Below are positions 10,268 through 20,664 of a stretch of DNA of 64,000 bases, one piece after another. Position 1 is the first letter of the stretch, and every line of letters starts with the position of its first letter. The stretch is from Lycium barbarum. Its lineage: Eukaryota; Streptophyta; Magnoliopsida; Solanales; Solanaceae. Below the pieces are notes generated by a model that did not search any database, was not told where the DNA came from, and saw nothing but the letters and a program-made list of their open reading frames with translations. The stretch spans positions 21,871,885 to 21,935,884 of the forward strand of contig NC_083337.1 in the NCBI RefSeq assembly GCF_019175385.1, read 5' to 3'. Both the position numbers and the translations under genes were made by a program.

Positions 10268-11244
10268 GAACCACATACTCAGAAGAAGACTATGCAAGGT
10301 TGTATCTCAAAGAAATTGTGCGACTCCATGGTATTCCAATATTCATTATCACAGATAGAGGAGCACAATTTATGGCCAAGTTCTGTAAATCTTTCCAAGA
10401 AGGTCTGGGTACCCAAGTAAAGCTCAGCACAGCATTCTATCCGGAAACTGATGGGCAAGCCGAACGTACTATTCAGACCTTGAAAGATATGCTACGGGCG
10501 TGTGCGTTAGATTTCGGTGGTAGTTGGGATGACCACTTACCTCTAATCAAGTTTGCATACAACAATAGCTACCATTCCAGTATCCAAATGGCTCCGTATG
10601 AAGCTTTACATGGAAGGAAGTGTAAATCCCCAATTGGATGGTTTGAAATAGGAGAAGTACAGCTGATAGGCCCTGAATTGATTCAGCAAGCAGTAGAGAA
10701 AGTCAAGGTGATCCGTGACCGATTAGTGACAGCCCAAAGTCGTGAAAAATCTTATGCGGACAATCGCCGGCGACACTTAGAATTTCAAGTTGATGATTGG
10801 GTATTTTTGAAGGTGTCGCCAATGAAAGGGGTGATGAGATTTGGCAAGAAAGGGAAATTAAGTCCTCGATACGCTGGACCCTATAAGATTATCCGCAAAG
10901 TGGGTCATGTAGCTTACGAATTGGACTTACCTTCAGAGCTTGAATCAGTCCATCCAGTTTTTCATGTCTCAATGCTCCGCAAGTGTGTTGGATATCCTAC
11001 GAAGATTGTTCCAATAGATGATGTCCAAGTGACAGAAAAGCTAGCATATGAAGAAGTGACCATTTCCATATTAGACAGGCAAGTACGGAAACTTTGAAAT
11101 AAGGAAGTAGCCTCAGTTAAAGTCTTACGGTGGAATGACAACCGGGAAGAAATGACTTGGGAAGCGGAAGAGAGTATGAAATCCAAGTACCCGCACTTAT
11201 TCCAACCTCCAGAAGATATTCAAGATGAAACGTTAACATTATGA
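10264..11244 (+). pseudogene. Element B: integrase core, GPY/F region and chromodomain
   Basis: It contains the second Asp (ITDRGAQF), the Glu (DGQAERTIQTL), the GPY/F-type module (SPRYAGPYKI) and a C-terminal chromodomain ending in MTWEAEESMKSKYPHLF. In chromoviruses the chromodomain biases integration towards marked heterochromatin; this is family knowledge, not shown here. A TGA at 11095 stands where relatives have Arg, a CGA to TGA change. The natural end is the TGA at 11242-11244. This domain order places B in the Tekay/Del group. Confidence 0.92.
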
Positions 11245-11448
11245 GGTATGTATGCTTTTTTTCATGCTTTTGGTCGTGTGTGGCCATAAATATATTGATG
11301 TTGTATTATGGCCCTGTGAGGCAATGTTATTGTGGGCTGTTGTAATAGGACGGTAATGCCATATTACAGGGGAAACTCTAGAAACAATTTCGTAGAATTC
11401 CCGAGTGCTTAACATTCGAGGACGAATGTTCCAAAAAGGGGGGAAGAA
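11245..11448 (+). other. Element B: 3' untranslated region, dyad and polypurine tract
   Basis: About 165 bp of non-coding DNA, also recognisable in H at 57841-58048. Then comes the dyad AACATTCG-AGGA-CGAATGTT (11411-11430) and the polypurine tract AAAAAGGGGGGAAGAA (11433-11448) abutting the LTR. Confidence 0.85.
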
Positions 11449-11899
11449 TATTACACCTCAGAATTTTGGGTTGCTGAGCGGTGAATGGACTAACGTAAGT
11501 TAAGGTGTACATGATGTCCCTACAAGTAAGAAGGGATGCTTAATGATTCTAATTAAGATTCCAAAGACATTTGAGGCATGGGAGGAAAGTTCGTCAAATG
11601 AAACCTCACTACAGTTCTGCGAAAGGGGGTATCGACGGTCGTTCTTTGTACCTTCGGACGGGTTGTTGCCTCGTTGAGTGTGCCGTAGAATTTATTTAAC
11701 ACAAATACCATTCGACGGAGCAGATCGACGCTCCGTCGATCAGTTCGACGAACTGTCCTTCTAACCGTAGAATGAAAGGAAACAAAAGGTTGCTCACTGG
11801 AAATTTCACGACTTCGACGGTCAGATCGACGCTCCGTCGATCTGATCAAAGCTTCGTCGTTCGTACCGTATAATCCTCGTCGGGCAGCTTTTGATTTTT

Positions 11900-11908
11900 T
11901 ATAAAAAG
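11900..11908 (+). promoter_or_regulatory. Putative TATA box of the B 3' LTR
   Basis: TATAAAAAG sits just after the CGTCGGGCAGC motif and before a C/T-rich leader; the equivalent box is at 2397-2403. Confidence 0.5.
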
Positions 11909-13143
11909 AGAACCCAAGTCCTATTTTTCATTTCACTCATTCTCCAACTCTCTCCAAACCTCTAGAACCTTCTCCATACCATTTCAACATATATCCAATG
12001 GAAATCAAGGAGTAAACACCAAGAATTAGTAGAATCTAGTACAAAAGTACTCCCTAGGGTTTGTGGGAACCAAGAATCTCTTTGGTGTTGAAGTGGGGTT
12101 TTCTTCATGTGAAGTATTTACATCCAAAGTCCATTCCTACATCATCAAGGTAAGTTTTAAGTTCAATTCATGTTATATAAGGTATTGAAAAGTTGAAGCA
12201 CTTGGATTGTAGAAGGAGGTAGAAAATGGGTCATGAATGTGTGAATAGTGTCATTGTTGACTAGTAGTTTGGGGTGAGTTATGAATATTGGTATGTTGTG
12301 ATTGTAAGTATGTTGTGAACGACATTTACAACACGGAATAAGTATTATATGTGAGAAAATGCAATAATAACTATGATCATGATTATGGAGAAGTTGGAGT
12401 GAAACTATGAAATGTGGGTAATGTAGATGAATGATAATTGTTGCTTGTGATATTGTGAATGTTGTTATGGATGTTTGGGAGTTGATATATGATATGGGTA
12501 AAAGTTGTATAAACAAATGAAATGCTGCCCAATTTTCTTTAGCTTTATTAAGCACGTTTAAGTAATCGATTAGCTAATGTTAATGCAAATTCTCTTGAAG
12601 GTAGAAACGTGGGCATTGAAGGAGAATAAGCATGTGATAAATTCGTTAAAAGAAAAAGGTATGTGAGGCTAGTCCTTTCTTTCTATGTCATGAATCCGAT
12701 GGCATGATTTTTCCTTCTTCTCCATGAATCTTCTATATCCCGGAAAGCTAAGAGTCTATGTTCATGAATAGCTGCATGAGATAAGAGATGGATTACGAGC
12801 CCAATAATGATGGTGATGAGCTTAAGTCTAAAGATTCTAGAGTTCATGATTTGATGTTCTTATATAGTTAATGATGTCGTTTATTGTATACACTCACCTT
12901 ATATACTATTTCCTTTAAGGTGAGGCAAAATACTTATAAATGCTCCATAATGGAATCGGGGGTTCACGACCTTGTGTTACCCCGACATAGCCATAGTTTC
13001 CTTCAGGTTCTAATGTATGTTTTTAATGATAAATGTATAATGATGTTAAGTTATGATATGTCTATGAGATGATAAATAATGTAAGTTTATGATATGCCTA
13101 TGCCATGTATGAAAATGTAGAGTTACGATGGGTATATGACAAT

Positions 13144-13358
13144 ATGATTCCACCGTGCCTAAATGGCCGGGCATGTCATAGCTAAGGAGGGTTGCATATG
13201 ATTCCACCGTTCCTAAATGGCCGGGCATGTCACCGCTAAGGCGGGCTGCATATGATTCCACCGTGCCTAAATGGCCGGGCTTGTCACCGCTAAGGCGGGC
13301 TGCTTATGATTCCACCGTGCCTAAAAGGCCGGACATGATCACCACTAGTGGGTGGCAT
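13144..13358 (+). repeat. 54-bp tandem repeat, 4 units, in the B 3' LTR
   Basis: Same unit as at 3640-3906 but one copy fewer. Units 2 to 4 correspond to the last units of the 5' array. Confidence 0.95.
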
Positions 13359-13705
13359 ATGATGGTTACCCGGACGCGGGTTAACGATGATGATCGATAT
13401 GATACGATGATGTATGTGTTATGATGATACATGTACTATGATTATATATATGATGTATGTATAAAATGTAACCACCCTTAAAAGTTACACAGGTTGTATC
13501 TTTATCTTATGACTTACGATTTCTCCAACATGTTCATTTCATTCATGCCTACATACTCAGTACAATGTTCGTACTGACATCCATTTTCTTTGGACGCCGG
13601 GTTCATGCCCACAGGTAGACAGGGAGGTGATCCAGATTCGTAGAGTTATCAACGGATTTACAGGAGCACTCCATTACTCCGAAGGTGCTATTTGGTTTAT
13701 TCTTT

Positions 13706-13711
<6 letters not shown>

Positions 13712-13740
<29 letters not shown>
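13712..13740. repeat. (TA)n microsatellite in the B 3' LTR
   Basis: About 14 TA units. The matching site in the 5' LTR holds a short TA run interrupted by the Helitron-like pair. Confidence 0.9.
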
Positions 13741-13744
<4 letters not shown>

Positions 13745-14042
13745 TTTGGGCACGACGGGGTCTTGTGTCGTCCATATGTCTAGTACTCTAGTAGAGGCTC
13801 GTAGATACGCATGTATGGGTAGTATGGTCTGACAATGTTACTATTGTACCTATATTATTATTTTGTTAGCCGAAGGGCTTATGCATATAAAAGTAATTAT
13901 GTTTCCAAATGAAAATTGTTTTCCTATAATTCGGGTATTATATTAATGAATGTACGCCTAATGAGTATGATAAGTAATATAATGAGTGGTGCTCGGTGAA
14001 TAGCCCTGGGTACCCTTCATGGCCCCTAACCGGGTCGCGAGA

Positions 14043-14047
14043 CATAT
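14043..14047. other. Right target-site duplication of element B (CATAT)
   Basis: Matches 1998-2002; A's gag resumes directly after it. Confidence 0.8.
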
Positions 14048-14671
14048 TCCCTTGTCTGAGATTTAAAAATTGATCGCCTCTGGCCTGACGAAACTCTGGT
14101 GGCAAATAATGTCGGAGGAAAGCGTCTACAAACTCTTACAATACTAGGAGAGGTGCATTAACTCCTCTAGAGGACATCCAGATCATATACCAACAGACCG
14201 CAACATCCCGTAATCTATAAGAAGCCAATTCTATTGACTCAGTATCAGAAGCATGCATTAGTTGTAATGTTTTCAACATCTCATCTATAAAGTTATGCGG
14301 ATCCTCATCCGATTTTGAACCAATAAACTCTGGAGGGTCTAAACTAATAAAATCACGGGCTCTTGCACTGACCGCTCTATCACCTCGGCCCGCACCAGGC
14401 CGCTGGGCCTGAGCGGTAACTATTTGAGTTAACAACTGAATGGCCTCTCTCATCTGCTAGCCCGAAGCATCTGGTGGAGGAACTGGGGGTGCTGGACTTG
14501 AGCTGAGGCTCACTTATGCCCTTCTAAAATGGGTGGAGCGTAAGAGGTCCGAGACGCAACCTCATTCTGGGACTCACCCTTATCTATATCTGCAGGGGGA
14601 TCTCGTTCTGTTCTCCTTTCTACTACTGACTTGCCCTACTTATTAGTTGTGGCTTTTCTCTTCATAGGCAT
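14048..14671 (-). pseudogene. Element A: gag N-terminal half
   Basis: The likely start is the ATG at 14671 (minus; MPMKRKA), which aligns with B and C gag starts after the same leader. The capsid region DPPEFIGSKSDEDPHNFIDE lies in an open stretch of 105 codons (14136-14453). The reading continues into 2002-1176 once B is removed. Stops at the N-terminus (for example TAG in the early Lys-rich part) and near 14100 show decay. Confidence 0.85.
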
Positions 14672-14863
14672 TACTGAAATCACAACGCACAATTAAGAAA
14701 AAGGGAATCCTTATGACATAGCTCTATCGCACGATCTAAGATAAGAAAATAGGGTCAATCATTCCTAAATGCCTTGCAGCCTCCTGTTTATAAGTGTGGT
14801 GCACTGCACACCATAAACAAGACTCTGCTTGACACGGCTTGTAGACAACCCTAGGACAAAACT

Positions 14864-14875
14864 GCTCTGATATCA
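14864..14875 (-). other. Element A: primer binding site (tRNA-iMet)
   Basis: On the minus strand it reads TGATATCAGAGC, one change from TGGTATCAGAGC, three bases from the LTR edge. This sets A's orientation. Confidence 0.85.
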
Positions 14876-14878
14876 ATT

Positions 14879-17207
14879 TGTCACACCCTACCCTTGGTAA
14901 GGCATGACTGGCATCCGGTACCCTACGGGAACCAACTTATAACTTGTATCCTTCATTTCTCAATGGTAAAAATAAGGCTAAGGGCTAAATATAAACATAT
15001 TATCATGCATAAATGTATGTGCAATGGGATACGATGCCAACATACTACCGACACAACATAACTAAGCTATACATAGGAACTGTCTACAAAGCCTCTATGA
15101 ACATGACTGAAATATACAAGTCGGGACAGGGCCCCCGACATACCCTGAATAAAAACCATACATATATACATATAGAACTAAGCTCGGCAATGCTCTAGGG
15201 AGAAGTGGATCAACCAAACGTAACTGATACATGAAGGTAGCCAACGGTGGAAGATCCTCGTCTCGTCTATTTGTACCTGCGGGCATGAACGCAACGTCCG
15301 CAAGAAGGGACGTCAGTACGAACAATGTAGTGAGTATGTAAGGCATGAATAGTAATATGACATAAAAACAAAGATAGCAAAAGATAAGGTGAGTAATTAT
15401 ACCTCATACACTTTCTCATACCTCTATCACGTAAATTAACTTGTCTATAGGAAAACAATTTCATACACATCCATGCATAATATACACACATTTGCATTCA
15501 CATACATTTACTATACATACATCGGTCATATTCGTACCCGGCCCTATTGGACTCGGTGTCATCCGTACTCGGCCCTTTCGGGACTCGGTGTTATTCGTAC
15601 CCGGCCCTTTCGGGACTCGGTGTTATCCAACTGATCAGTGGGATGCAATGCATGATACATACATATACATAAGAATACATAAATGAAATCAATATCATCA
15701 TTAGCATTATCATTATCACTATTTCATTCCGTGAAGGATCAACCATCGTAAGATGAAATCGATATTGTCACGAGAGTATCGAGCACCATAAACTTAGATA
15801 GCATTAGAAATAAAATCATCATCGCTATATCTCACCTCGAAAGAATAAGTGTTATGATGTGAGATCAATCACAAAGAATAGTCTCAATATCATGAATAAG
15901 CTCAATAAAATCGTAAGGACTATACGATTCATATACTTCTAGAATTTGTGGAAGCAAGGATATTATGGATTTGGCACAAAGGTTTATAACAAAAGAATCA
16001 TGCCTTTAGAAAGAAAGGGTGTAGCCTTAACATACTTGAAAATTCACGTCGCGGCTTTCCCACCTATTTCCGGTCTCGCGATCTACATATAAGACCATTC
16101 ATACTATGGTTAGGTCCATTGTTACGTACTTATCCTAAGCCTTCATGTTTAACCTCCTTAAAGTCATCCGAAATTCGGCTAGCATCTCCCCTGTTTATAT
16201 GCCTAGCCCGAAATCATAATTCAACAACCCACAACATAACAACAATACCAACATCAATAAAATCATTTCCAAAACCATTATGTACCATAAAGCATCCACA
16301 CAGTGTTTTCCAAGTCCCAAAACTAACCAACCTGTTATACGATTAGTTAATAACTTTATCTCCGTAAACAAACCGAAATTAACATTAATAATAAGAGATT
16401 CATACGTTACTCCCAATATTATGGCTATATCTTCACTTCCCCCTTTGAACATGAACCAAAACTCATCGATATACGATTCTACAGCAGCAACTATACATTG
16501 TCTGGGCTAGAATTCGGGGATTATAGCTGGTTTGGACCCAAAATTTGGTATGTAGAAGTTGGTGGGGGTTTCCAGAAGTTTGGGGTGGCTACTGGGGTGT
16601 TTGGTTTCCGAAAAGAGGGGTAAAGCCCCGTATATAACGTTCTATAGTCAGTCTAAACCGACCTCAAATATTCTCTGCGCGATCCCTCTGCTTGGACAGT
16701 CTGTCTTAAAATGCTCATAACTTTTGATATCGTTATTGTTTGAGGCCCCAAGACCTATCGTTGGAAATATATTTCAATTATCTACAACTTTCTTTTTTGG
16801 TGTGTTTCCAAATTCCGAACTTATAATGGCGTTTTGGCCTCTTTAAGTCAGATCATCCGAAAACGTATCCTTAAATCATCCCTTTTGGAGGGCTTATGCC
16901 GATATTTGACTTAAGGGTCCTTCTTAAGACTTGCTAAAATTCCCATGTACTACTCATATAACTTTTCATATGTCCTTTATAAAATTCTGGTATGTGGGCC
17001 CCACCTTAACTTACGGTTACGAGGACTATTCATCAAGTAACGTGTCAACTCATTTACACCATACGATCTCAAAATGTCATATATATATTATTCTTATACT
17101 CATATAATATAATCTTCATCCCTAATACTTGTATAACTTTACTCTCCCTTGAGCTCATACTAAACCGTCTACAGTCTTGGTAACGCGAAATTTTCCGGGG
17201 TGTAATA
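14879..17207 (-). mobile_element. Element A: 5' LTR
   Basis: About 2.33 kb. On the minus strand it starts TATTACACCCCGG at 17207 and ends ...GGTGTGACA at 14879. It holds the conserved double-hairpin block (15275-15339), where the second stem is a 6-bp match ACGTCC/GGACGT. It also holds about three copies of a 33-bp repeat with CCGGCCCTTTCGGGACTCGG (15528-15630). Open frames inside it are chance. Confidence 0.88.
15528..15630. repeat. 33-bp tandem repeat in the A 5' LTR, about 3 units
   Basis: Units share CGTACCCGGCCCTTTCGGGACTCGGTG with small changes. Similar but separate arrays occur at comparable places in the LTRs of N (24755-24885), J (61310-61440) and D (35862-35940). Confidence 0.85.
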
Positions 17208-19021
17208 GATCACCTAGTGCTTAATTTGATATCTTTCTTTTGAATTTTTCGTTTTGCCCTTGTGGGACCGTTTCCCCAATTCCTAGGGCCAGAATTGACC
17301 TAATTTTAATAGTAGCAATATTAGTATCATTCTACATAGTTTCTAATCTAGAATTCGATTATGCTTAGACTACTTTAGTTCTAAGGTTCCGTAGAAAGGC
17401 AAGGAAAAGGAATGAGTTGTTGGTGTTGCGGTTCGGCTATCCTGGTAGGTTAAGTCTTGCCTTTGGTGAGACTTCATATAGCGAAACACATATTTAGATT
17501 GTAGCGTTAGAGACCGTATGTGAACCTTCGCGTCTGAAGTCGCGTTGGATATTGCCTTAGGTTGGGCCCTGTTGTGTGTTTGGGCTAGCCACCCCTTTAT
17601 GTGTGATTTAATTATTCTATTGTGCTGGCTTGATGCCATGAGTCGTTGGTAGATGTGGGGTTTTATTTTATCATCATGATTATGATATAGTTGGCATACC
17701 CATTGTTGGTACATGTACTCGGATATATTGTTGGTGTACCCACTATTGGCACTTGTGATTCGATTATGTTATTGACATGCTCACTGTTGTTATTTGTGAT
17801 TCGGATATATTGTTGGCATCCCCCTTGTTGGTACTTGTGATATTGAGCATGATTATTGATATGATCCATGCATTGCACGCACTCTCATTTTCATGATACA
17901 ATGTGGGATATTGATGATAGTTGATGAAACCCTTGATGAGCCGGGCTCGATTTTACTTGAGTGATGTGAGATGGCTGATGTTTATCCCCGAATCGTTTAT
18001 TGAGTGAAATTGATACTTGATAAAACTCTTTTTACTTGAGTGACGTGAGATGGCTGATGTTCGATGATCAATTTCGGAATCGTTGTTGCATGGCCAATAT
18101 CCGATTTTTGTTCCGGAATCATTGTTAGTGCATGGACTCCGCGGGTCCCCCAGGGTGGTGCTGGTGAGAACCCTCCGTGGGCAAAGATCTGGGGTCCCGT
18201 TTGTCTGTTGGGCAAAGATCCAAGACGGGTGGCACTTAGACTTCGCGAGTCACGCTGGGTCGTGCTATTGAGACGTCGATATTTCTGTCCGGAGTACTTG
18301 TGTACACCGCATTTGCATGGCATTGCATTACATTCATACCGTTATTGCATTGAATTGCATTATGATTTGATTGAGATGCTTAGTGATTGTAATGTGATGT
18401 TGGACTGGATTGGATATATTCAGACTTGACATATTTGGAATTAGATGCTTTACATAGGCGATGATGGATACTTGGAATTGATTATATTGTCTTATACTTG
18501 TTGGTTTATTTGCTTATCTGCCTTATTATCTGAATTGTGTTAGCTATGCTTAGTCCGCCGATGATGCCTACCAGTACTGTTGTCTTGTACTGACTTGCAC
18601 TTTCTGCATTCTTTTTTGAATGCATAGTATCATGTCGAATCCACTTCTGTGACACGTGGCTGATAGTCGCCTCAGCTCTATTCTCGAGTTTCCAGGGTGA
18701 GCAAGGCCGTCTGCCGCCTTGAAGACTTTCTATATTTATGTCCTATTCTACTCGGAGACATAGACACTTTATGTATTAGTATTCCGGATTGTATTACTTC
18801 TCTCTAGATGCTCTTGTGTTATTCAGACTAGAACCTGGAGGTGTTTATCGTCATTCCGCACTATTCTACTACTTATATATATATCGTGAGACTTACGTAT
18901 TTATTCTATTCTGTTACTTAATATCATTCTTTTATGTATTTATTCGTTGTTGGGTTGAGGGTTCGCTTACCGAGGTGGGAAGGTAAGTGCCCGCACGACT
19001 TAGGCAAAATAGGTCGTGACA
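17208..19021 (+). mobile_element. LTR fragment K, interrupted on the left by element A
   Basis: It ends ...GTGCCCGCACGACTTAGGCAAAATAGGTCGTGACA, like the end of L's LTR (...GTGCCCGCACGTTCCCCG...GGGACA). Internal stretches (near 17270-17400) also match L near 21840-21990. The start is missing; the left half presumably lies beyond A, outside the window. No primer site follows, so it may be a solo LTR. Several open frames of 70-120 codons inside lack recognisable motifs. Confidence 0.7.
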
Positions 19022-19454
19022 CCATAAACTACATAGCACGACTCATAACAGTTATTATCTCCAATTAAAATAATATATGTTACATAGTAAGTAGATAAAT
19101 CCCAAATACATCCAGGGGCGGCTCAATCATATCGGGGCCTAAAGCCAAACTCTAATGAGGGGCATTAACTTAAAATTTATTTTTCAAGCTTTTTGAGACG
19201 CAAATTTACTAATAATTTTTTCTTATAATCAATATCTTCTAATAAATAGATATCATTTCTCATGTTGGTGGCATTATATAAAATTCTCTCTCTAGAAAAA
19301 CTCTCTCTGTACATATTGTGAACGTTTGCTATAACGGTCTTATTTCCCTCATTCTCAGCAACTGAGCAACACGCTGCGTCGCATGTGGACGCCGGCGGTG
19401 ACTATATCACCACATCCCAATGAGAGTTAAACTCTAGATATAGAGACGAACACC
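19022..19454 (+). other. Unassigned AT-rich DNA and probable LINE 5' leader
   Basis: The first half holds a phrase (CAGGGGCGGCTCAA near 19111) resembling a hAT-type transposon end, but no partner end was found. From about 19280 it is CT-rich (CTCTCTCTAGAAAAACTCTCTC), as in plant LINE leaders, and runs into the LINE ORF1 start. Confidence 0.4.
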
Positions 19455-20664
19455 ATGAACCAGTCAATTCCCCAAGACACCGACTATGCTAAGGCAATTC
19501 AAACAATCCTTACCCTAAATCCCAAAATAAATTGGAAGGGTGATCCTAATTTCAAAGACAAATATACTAACCATGACGGAAAAATAACGATTCTTTTCAA
19601 AACTAATGATTTCTATGGAGTCATGGCGGATGAAGTTAAACTTTGTCTAGTGGGTATGCTCATCAAGAAATGACCCCAGATTGACAAAATTAGATCAAAA
19701 TTTGCAGAAAAGATTACTGGTAGAGGTAAATTTCAAATTGAGGTTTTTGATTATCGTACTGTGTTTTTAGATTTCTATAACAAAGAAAATTTCAAATTGG
19801 TATGGTACATAAGATCAATTGAAATAGAGGGACAAGTGATGTGGATTGAAAAATGGACTCCGAAATTTAAATCGGAGAAAGATTCTCCAATAGTTCCTAC
19901 TTGGGTGTTGTTGCTACAATTTCCATTCATGGTACTATATTAGGCAAATTGTGGCACCCCTGGGTACACCGTTAATGTTGGATTTGGCTACTCAAAATAG
20001 GACTAGTCCTCGTATGGGTTGAAATTGATTTGACCAAACCAAAAATGAATTCTATTTGGATAGGTTCTGAAGATGATACTTGTCCTTGCAAAGGTTTTAC
20101 CCAAAAGCAAGAATACAAAAATCCCCTTCAGTTTTGTGTAAATTGTAAAATTTTAGGACATTCGATTCTGCTAGATAGGAGAATTGAACTTAATAAAGTG
20201 GAGGAGAAGGGGCACAATGGAAAAAACAGTAATTAGGCAAAACCAAGTGGTATGAAAGCTGATGGAAAAGTAGATGATTCCAAAGAACCAATAGCGGAGA
20301 ACAATGAGAAAGACCTAGGAAAAGAGGAACATAAAAGGAATAATCATATTGTGGATGATTAAAAAGGTGAAGAAAAGAACAAAGATGCAGAGGGAAAAAT
20401 GGCAAACAAAGGAAGGGATAAGAAGGAAGTGGCACCAAATCAAAAGGAGCTAAGAAATAACAAGAATAATGTTAAAGGGAATATACAATAAAAAAAAGGT
20501 CTAAAGGGAGGACAATAGAAAGCAAAAATGAGGACACCATTATACAATTTAATACAGGAGTTTCAAATTAGAATAACAAGGAATTGGAAATAAGAGGTAC
20601 AAAAAGAAGTAAATGCCTAAGCTGAAGAATGTTGTCATGATCTCTGCTGCATTTCCCAAGGCCT
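19455..20664 (+). pseudogene. LINE ORF1-like protein (DUF4283 plus zinc knuckle), broken
   Basis: The first ATG (MNQSIPQDTDYAKAIQ) opens a frame with an in-frame TGA at 19671 and a TAG at 19940; reading resumes in another frame at about 20030. The stretch IRSIEIEGQVMWIEKWTP then SPIVPTWVLL is characteristic of plant DUF4283 proteins, which act as ORF1/Gag-like RNA-binding proteins of L1-type LINEs. The segment NSIWIGSEDDTCPCKGFTQK precedes a knuckle, CVNCKILGHSILLD, whose last Cys is Asp. A Lys/Glu/Asn-rich tail with more stops follows. It is cut at 20664 by L's LTR, so ORF2 is absent. A DUF4283 host-derived gene fragment is less likely. Confidence 0.75.

Larger units (their letters stand above)
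11449..14042 (+). mobile_element. Element B: 3' LTR
   Basis: It starts TATTACACC, a one-base change from the usual TGTTACACC, and ends ...GGGTCGCGAGA or GACA, depending on where the target duplication is drawn. In U3 it has an 11-bp perfect stem, TCAGATCGACG-CTC-CGTCGATCTGA (11821-11845). A second stem, GATCGACG-CTC-CGTCGATC, lies at 11723-11741, and a TATA box at 11900-11908. It also has the 54-bp tandem array and the conserved double-hairpin block at 13551-13620. Confidence 0.92.

Noticed and set aside
17997..18429. Two opposite-strand frames of 108 and 121 codons in LTR K
   Set aside because: They overlap each other inside a decayed LTR that matches L's LTR and have no recognisable domain.
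19105..19160. hAT-like transposon end (CAGGGGCGGCTCAA)
   Set aside because: No second terminal repeat and no 8-bp duplication found nearby; the phrase alone is too short.
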